Shown in pieces: positions 59,916 through 64,000 of a DNA stretch of 64,000 nt. Made by a program: the position numbers and the translations under genes. Under the pieces are notes generated by a model that searched no databases, was not told the origin of the DNA, and saw only the letters and a list, made by a program, of their open reading frames with translations. The stretch is from Bacillus mojavensis RO-H-1 = KCTC 3706. Lineage in GTDB: Bacteria > Bacillota > Bacilli > Bacillales > Bacillaceae. The stretch spans positions 1 to 64,000 of the forward strand of contig NZ_JH600303.1 in the NCBI RefSeq assembly GCF_000245335.1, read 5' to 3'. Position 1 is the first letter of the stretch; every line of letters starts with the position of its first letter.

Positions 59916-60565
59916 TAATCAAGCGGAAAAACCGCAAGCCCGCCGATCGTGCTGATGCCCATTCGATTTAAATGATGTTTCATCCGGCTCCCAACGCCAA
60001 ACATACTCCCTACCGGAAGCGGCCACATCTCGGTTTTCATATTTTCTTTCGTTAATGTAAAAATACCGTTCTTATTCTTTTTGGCAAAATTGTCACACGC
60101 GATCTTGGCGAGCGCTTTATTAGGGCCGATTCCGACCCGGGCATAAATGCCGACCTCCCGCATGATTCTGTCTTGAATGCTTTTGGCAATTTCCTCGGGC
60201 GCCCCAAACAGCTTCTGGCTGCCTGTGATATCCATGAATTGCTCGTCAATGGAATAGGGCTCCACAAGATCTGTATATTCCTCTAAAATGGCGGTGATTT
60301 GCAGTGATACATCAATATACCGCTGCATCCGAGGCCGAAGCACAATCGCTTCAGGGCATTTTTCCTGCGCTTCCCACAGGCGTGAGGCATTGGCTACCCC
60401 TTTTTGTTTCGCCAGCGGGCATGCAGCCAATACAACTCCGCCCCTCCTTTCCGGATCACCCGAAACAATTACCGGCTGATTTTTCAAATGTGGATTTTCC
60501 GCTTTCTCTACAGATGCATAAAACGATTGCATGTCAACGAGAAAAATCACTTTTTCTTTCATCAT
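59915..60565 (-). pseudogene. yqjW: N-terminal half of Y-family DNA polymerase YqjW, joined to coaA
   Basis: SOS-linked translesion-type polymerase (UmuC/UvrX relative). Start ATG at 60565 or 60562 (MKEKVIFLVDMQSFYASVEK) after AGAGGTG. Catalytic carboxylates are present (FLVDMQSFYASVE; PYSIDEQFMDITG). The protein matches YqjW through STIGGLAVFPLD (about residue 215) and then enters coaA sequence and stops; the C-terminal little-finger domain (about 195 aa) is missing. Confidence 0.88.
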
Positions 60566-60579
60566 ACACACCTCTAAAA

Positions 60580-60623
60580 AGAACTTATGTTCGCTTCTGC
60601 TATTATATGCGAAAATACGTTCG
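60580..60623 (-). promoter_or_regulatory. Two LexA boxes flanking the yqjW promoter
   Basis: AGAACTTATGTTCG at 60580-60593 and, on the minus strand, CGAACGTATTTTCG at 60610-60623 each match CGAACnnnnGTTCG with one mismatch. TATAAT (complement of 60602-60607) lies between them. Strong sign of SOS control of yqjW and possibly of the divergent yqzH. Confidence 0.8.
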
Positions 60624-60732
60624 ATTTATACTGGTAAATGATTCTTGTCTGACAGAAAATATGATGCAAGGGTTTGAGAGAAGGAAAACATTTAGTAGAA
60701 TGAAAGCGAACCATAAAGATAGGAGAATCAAA

Positions 60733-60939
60733 ATGGAGAAATTTGTCGAAAAAATGTTGGGACAGGCATTGCGCCAATACGGCCGAAATGTTGCCATTGA
60801 TCCGTTAAGCCCGTATGAAAAACAAAGCCTGAAAGCTGCCTTAGAGGAAAGACAAAATGAAGATCCAGACGAGGACCTGCATGCGCATATAGAGGATATC
60901 ATTTATGACTACGTCACAAACCAAGGGCTGTTTTCTTAG
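60733..60939 (+). CDS. yqzH: YqzH, small SOS-linked protein
   Basis: A 68-aa soluble protein (EKFVEKMLGQALRQYGRNVA; DPDEDLHAHIEDIIYDYVTN) of unknown function, divergent from the LexA-controlled yqjW and listed with the B. subtilis SOS genes as I recall. The ATG follows AGGAGAATCAAA. Upstream in-frame codons to 60304 are antisense of yqjW and rejected. Confidence 0.88.
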   Translation: MEKFVEKMLGQALRQYGRNVAIDPLSPYEKQSLKAALEERQNEDPDEDLHAHIEDIIYDYVTNQGLFS

Positions 60940-61440
60940 TGTCATGCACCTTCATTGTTGGAGAATTTTCGTATATTTGTTTTAGTATGGCCAGAAGGGA
61001 CGCGGCTGATATCAAGGGGAAGCGCCCCTTCTCATATGCGGACGCTCAGGCCCATCAGCATAGTCTTTAATCTGATGCCCGGTCTCACCCAGCATTTCAG
61101 GAACCCTGCCGATATGAGCTACAGCCTGATGAGTCAACGTCTTTAAACGAAATCCGATTGCTCTCCCGCATTCCTCATGTCTTTAAACTGGACAGGCATT
61201 TCTGCAAATGGGAATTACACTTTCATGGTCAGATATAAGCGCCAGACAAAAAAATCGAGTAACTTCAACCTCCACTTCAACGGCTAAACGCCATCGTCAA
61301 CGTGAAACTTGAACCATCAAAAACAAAGGTCATCCTGCGCGCACATAACAAACCCATATAAACCGGTAAGTAAAAATATTTAATCCTCCGTTGGATAAGG
61401 AAATTTTTTCATGTATGATAGAAAAAGATCTTACTAACAG
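60940..61440. other. Unassigned 500-bp stretch between yqzH and yqjV
   Basis: No frame has a ribosome binding site and a recognisable product. Open stretches of 40-60 codons occur on both strands but are broken by stops: plus strand around 61110-61235 (STSLNEIRLLSRIPHVFKLD) and minus strand 61160-61030 (FRLKTLTHQAVAHIGRVPEM). It may be a decayed gene. The yqjV promoter should be near 61400. Confidence 0.4.
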
Positions 61441-61455
61441 GAGAGAACAATAAAC

Positions 61456-61860
61456 ATGAAGACATGGAAAGATATCCACCCAATCAGCTGGACAATTATT
61501 ATCGGAACCATTTTCGGCAGAATGGCAACATCGATGAGCATTCCGTTTTTAGCGATTTATTTAACAGCTGTCCAAGGCGCATCAGCATCCTATGCGGGGC
61601 TTGTCATTGCGGCGAGCTCATCAGTCGGCATCATTGCAAGCTTTTATGGCGGATATATCTCGGACAAATTCGGCAGAAAGAACATGATGCTTGTATCCAT
61701 TTTCGGCTGGATGCTGGTGTTTGCAGGGTTTGCGGCTGCTTCTCACCTCTGGGTATTTTTGTGGTAAATGCGTTAAACGGACTTTGTAAATCACTGTTTG
61801 AACCTGCATCAAAAGCTTTGCTGTCAGATATGACAGCAAGAAAAAAACAAGATTGCTGGT
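61456..61860 (+). pseudogene. yqjV: N-terminal part of MFS transporter YqjV, frameshifted and joined to yqjN
   Basis: The ATG after ACAGGAGAGAACAATAAAC starts MKTWKDIHPISWTIIIGTIF, with four membrane helices and the MFS loop GGYISDKFGRKNMM. The run of five T at 61756-61760 should be six; restoring it continues FVVNALNGLCKSLFEPASKA and LLSDMT. Around 61850-61870 the sequence passes into yqjN (other strand). The remainder is at 58025-58830. Confidence 0.85.
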
Positions 61861-62785
61861 TTTCTCGCGGAGCGCTGCATTGTCAGCACATTAAATAACG
61901 TAACGGCTGTATGCGGTGTTTGGACGGAATATGCCTCTTTCAAGTCCTTTTGCATTAAGTTTACCGGCGGCGGGGTGACTTCCCCGTCAGCCATTTCGCA
62001 GTAATTCACGTTCAGCTCCAGCAGACGATTGATCTCAGAAACCATTAAATTTGCATTTAAACCGGAAAACGGCTCTCCGACATGCGTTTCTATCCCTTTG
62101 CAGAAAAATCCTGCAAGAACCTTGCCAATGCTGCCTGTATACACATATTGCCGCTGGTCGCCCGGAAATTTTTCAAAAATCGGTTCGCTATTCAAACAAG
62201 CAGTGTATGTAAGATGATATTTATGCTTGATTTCTTTCAGTGCAGGAACGGCTTCGATCATTCCTCTTGAATTCACTTCCTCGTCAGGAACCGTAATCAA
62301 AAGGACATTCCCATCAAAATGACCATTCATTGCCCGCTCAAGCATCGACAGCTGAACAGTAAGCCCCGCTTTCATATCCATCGTGCCTCTTCCAAACAGC
62401 CAGTCGCCGCTTTCCGCGTCTGTTCTCACGCGTTCAGGAAGCAACTCTTTTTCTCCAAAAAGGAGTTTAAAAGCTCAGCCGGCTTACAGGCCATATGCTT
62501 GAATTCGCCGTAGTCCTCTATGTCCACGACATCAAAATGGCTCAACAATAGCACTGTCTGTTTGACATCTTTCTTTTTGACAAGCGCCGTCAGAAACGTT
62601 CTGCCGTCTTCCATTGGATGGAGTGTGACATGAGCAGGGTTATTTTGAAAATAAGGCTTGTCCTTTAAAAGATAATAAAGATATTCCGCAAGTGCGGCTT
62701 CTCCTTTCGAACCAGTGACACTTTCGTACTGGACAAGCGAAGTTAAAAGGGTAAGCAAATTATCCTTGGTCTGCCAATTCATCAT
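61860..62785 (-). pseudogene. yqjN: N-terminal part of M20-type peptidase YqjN, frameshifted and joined to yqjV
   Basis: RocB-like M20 metallopeptidase. The ATG at 62785 follows GGAGGGCGGAA. The first part has the metal motif LLSHFDVVDIEDYGEF and breaks at the run of five T (62448-62452, plus strand; six expected), continuing ELLPERVRTDAESGDW, LFGRGTMDMKAG and VPDEEVNSRGM (zinc ligands). Sequence identity to YqjN ends near VLTMQRSAR. The C-terminal part is at 57516-58028. Substrate unknown; an amino-acid deacylase role is usually proposed. Confidence 0.85.
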
Positions 62786-62890
62786 TTCCGCCCTCCTATG
62801 TATAAAAACGCTTCGATTCTAAAAAATAACATGACTCCCTGTCTATTATACAGAAATGTTTGACAAAATCGGATCGTTTGAGCAGTTTAT

Positions 62891-62919
62891 ATGACGGGAA
62901 AGAAATGACTTGTTATAAT
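62891..62919 (+). promoter_or_regulatory. Candidate promoter of yqjM
   Basis: ATGACG at 62891-62896, 17 bases, TATAAT at 62914-62919, 33 bases before the yqjM ATG. Confidence 0.55.
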
Positions 62920-62952
62920 CAACCTCTAAAAACCTTACGGGAGGCGAAAGAA

Positions 62953-63969
62953 ATGGCCAGAAAATTATTCACACCTATGACGATTAAAGATGTAACGTTA
63001 AAAAACCGCATTGTGATGTCACCAATGTGCATGTACTCTTCTCACGAAAAGGACGGAAAGTTACAGCCGTTCCACATGGCTCACTACATAACACGCGCAG
63101 TCGGCCAGGTTGGGTTAATTATTGTGGAAGCATCAGCGGTTAATCCTCAAGGACGCATCACAGACCAAGATTTAGGGATATGGAGCGACGAGCATATCGA
63201 AGGTTTTGCAAAGCTGACTGAGCAGGTAAAAGCGCAAGGCTCAAAAATCGGAATTCAGCTTGCCCACGCAGGACGTAAAGCAGAGCTTGAAGGCGATATT
63301 TTCGCTCCGTCTGCGATTGCGTTTGACGAGCAATCCAGCACACCGGTTGAAATGACAACTGAAAAAGTGAAAGAGACCGTGCAGGAGTTCAAACAAGCAG
63401 CAGCCCGTGCAAAAGAAGCAGGCTTTGATGTGATTGAGATTCATGCGGCACACGGATACTTAATTCATGAATTTTTATCTCCGCTTTCTAACCATCGCAC
63501 AGATGAATACGGAGGCTCACCAGAAAACCGATACCGTTTCTTAAGAGAAATCATTGATGAAGTCAATCAAGTGTGGGATGGTCCTTTATTTGTCCGTGTA
63601 TCGGCTTCTGACTATACAGACAAAGGCTTAAACATCGCGGATCATATCGGTTTTGCAAAATGGATGAAGGAGCAGGGCGTTGATTTAATTGACTGCAGCT
63701 CAGGTGCCCTTGTTCATGCAGACATTAACGTATTCCCTGGCTATCAGGTCAGCTTTGCCGAGAAAATCCGCGAACAGGCTGATATGGCGACTGGTGCTGT
63801 CGGAATGATTACAAATGGTTCAATGGCTGAAGAAATTCTTCAAAATAACCGTGCAGACCTCATCTTTATCGGCAGAGAGCTATTACGCGATCCTTACTTT
63901 GCAAGAACTGCCGCAAAACAGCTCAATACAGATATTCAAGCCCCTGTTCAATACGAAAGAGGCTGGTAA
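62953..63969 (+). CDS. yqjM: NADPH dehydrogenase YqjM (old yellow enzyme family)
   Basis: FMN-dependent ene-reductase, induced by peroxide and electrophiles in B. subtilis. The 338-aa protein starts [20 protein letters not shown]; Cys26 and Tyr28 (SPMCMYSS) and the paired His164/His167 ([12 protein letters not shown]) are the known active-site residues of YqjM. The ATG at 62953 follows GGGAGGCGAAAGAA; a longer frame covering the promoter is rejected. Divergent from yqjN. The last 30 bases of the window, starting TTGAGATTCGAG, may open the next gene. Confidence 0.97.
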   Translation: MARKLFTPMTIKDVTLKNRIVMSPMCMYSSHEKDGKLQPFHMAHYITRAVGQVGLIIVEASAVNPQGRITDQDLGIWSDEHIEGFAKLTEQVKAQGSKIGIQLAHAGRKAELEGDIFAPSAIAFDEQSSTPVEMTTEKVKETVQEFKQAAARAKEAGFDVIEIHAAHGYLIHEFLSPLSNHRTDEYGGSPENRYRFLREIIDEVNQVWDGPLFVRVSASDYTDKGLNIADHIGFAKWMKEQGVDLIDCSSGALVHADINVFPGYQVSFAEKIREQADMATGAVGMITNGSMAEEILQNNRADLIFIGRELLRDPYFARTAAKQLNTDIQAPVQYERGW

Positions 63970-64000
63970 TCTTGAGATTCGAGATATCCGCGGCTCCGCC

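Noticed and set aside
59434-60571. Two overlapping minus-strand genes of 167 and 218 aa as a possible new operon
   Set aside because: They are truncated CoaA and YqjW joined by the block junction, not novel genes.
60304-60939. A 211-aa frame ending in yqzH
   Set aside because: Codons before 60733 are antisense to yqjW; yqzH has its own ribosome binding site and known 68-aa length.

Overview
The window is a 64 kb piece of a Bacillus subtilis-group chromosome. Gene content, order and protein sequences follow the B. subtilis serA-to-yqjM region almost gene for gene. Some proteins (SerA, Fur, the rib enzymes) look nearly identical to the remembered strain 168 sequences. Others (RsiX, YqkD) are clearly diverged, so this is probably a relative of 168 rather than 168 itself. 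I cannot fix the species by eye.

Layout, left to right. 1-5.1 kb: ribU under an FMN riboswitch, serA, aroC, and the sigX-rsiX sigma/anti-sigma pair with its own sigma-X promoter. 5.2-11.2 kb: the resA-resB-resC-resD-resE operon (cytochrome c maturation plus redox two-component system). 11.3-16.7 kb: rluB, spmB, spmA, dacB (spore cortex), ypuI, the scpB-scpA condensin genes and a 31-aa membrane peptide. 16.8-23.9 kb: ypuF, the riboflavin operon ribD-E-BA-H-T under a second FMN riboswitch, ypuD, sipS, a zinc-ribbon protein and ppiB. 24-35.4 kb: ypuA, lysA, the spoVA operon with a sigma-G promoter, the spoIIA operon (spoIIAA-spoIIAB-sigF), dacF and punA. 35.4-39.5 kb: deoB, xerD, yqzK, fur, spoIIM, yqkK. 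39.6-46.7 kb: malate/aspartate/asparagine use (mleA, mleN, ansB, ansA, ansR) and yqxK, an endonuclease Q-like protein. 46.7-52.3 kb: nudF, mciZ, yqkF and the yqk/yqj genes to yqjY.

Sporulation is the main theme: spmA/spmB, dacB, spoVA, spoIIA, dacF, spoIIM and mciZ lie between metabolic and redox genes. I saw no prophage, insertion sequence, CRISPR array, rRNA or tRNA gene.

The unusual part is 52.3-62.8 kb. Relative to the usual gene order (yqjX-yqjW-yqzH-yqjV-yqjU-yqjT-coaA-dsdA-yqjQ-yqjP-proI-yqjN-yqjM), three blocks lie in reverse order but keep their orientation. All four junctions fall inside genes, leaving coaA, yqjV and yqjN each split into two distant parts and yqjW and yqjX truncated. 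The same region and a few places elsewhere carry single-base indels, mostly in short A/T runs (spmA, punA, yqkD, coaA, yqjP, yqjV, yqjN). Mis-ordered draft contigs with homopolymer errors explain this best; a real rearrangement remains possible. I did not find convincing evidence for a previously undescribed system.
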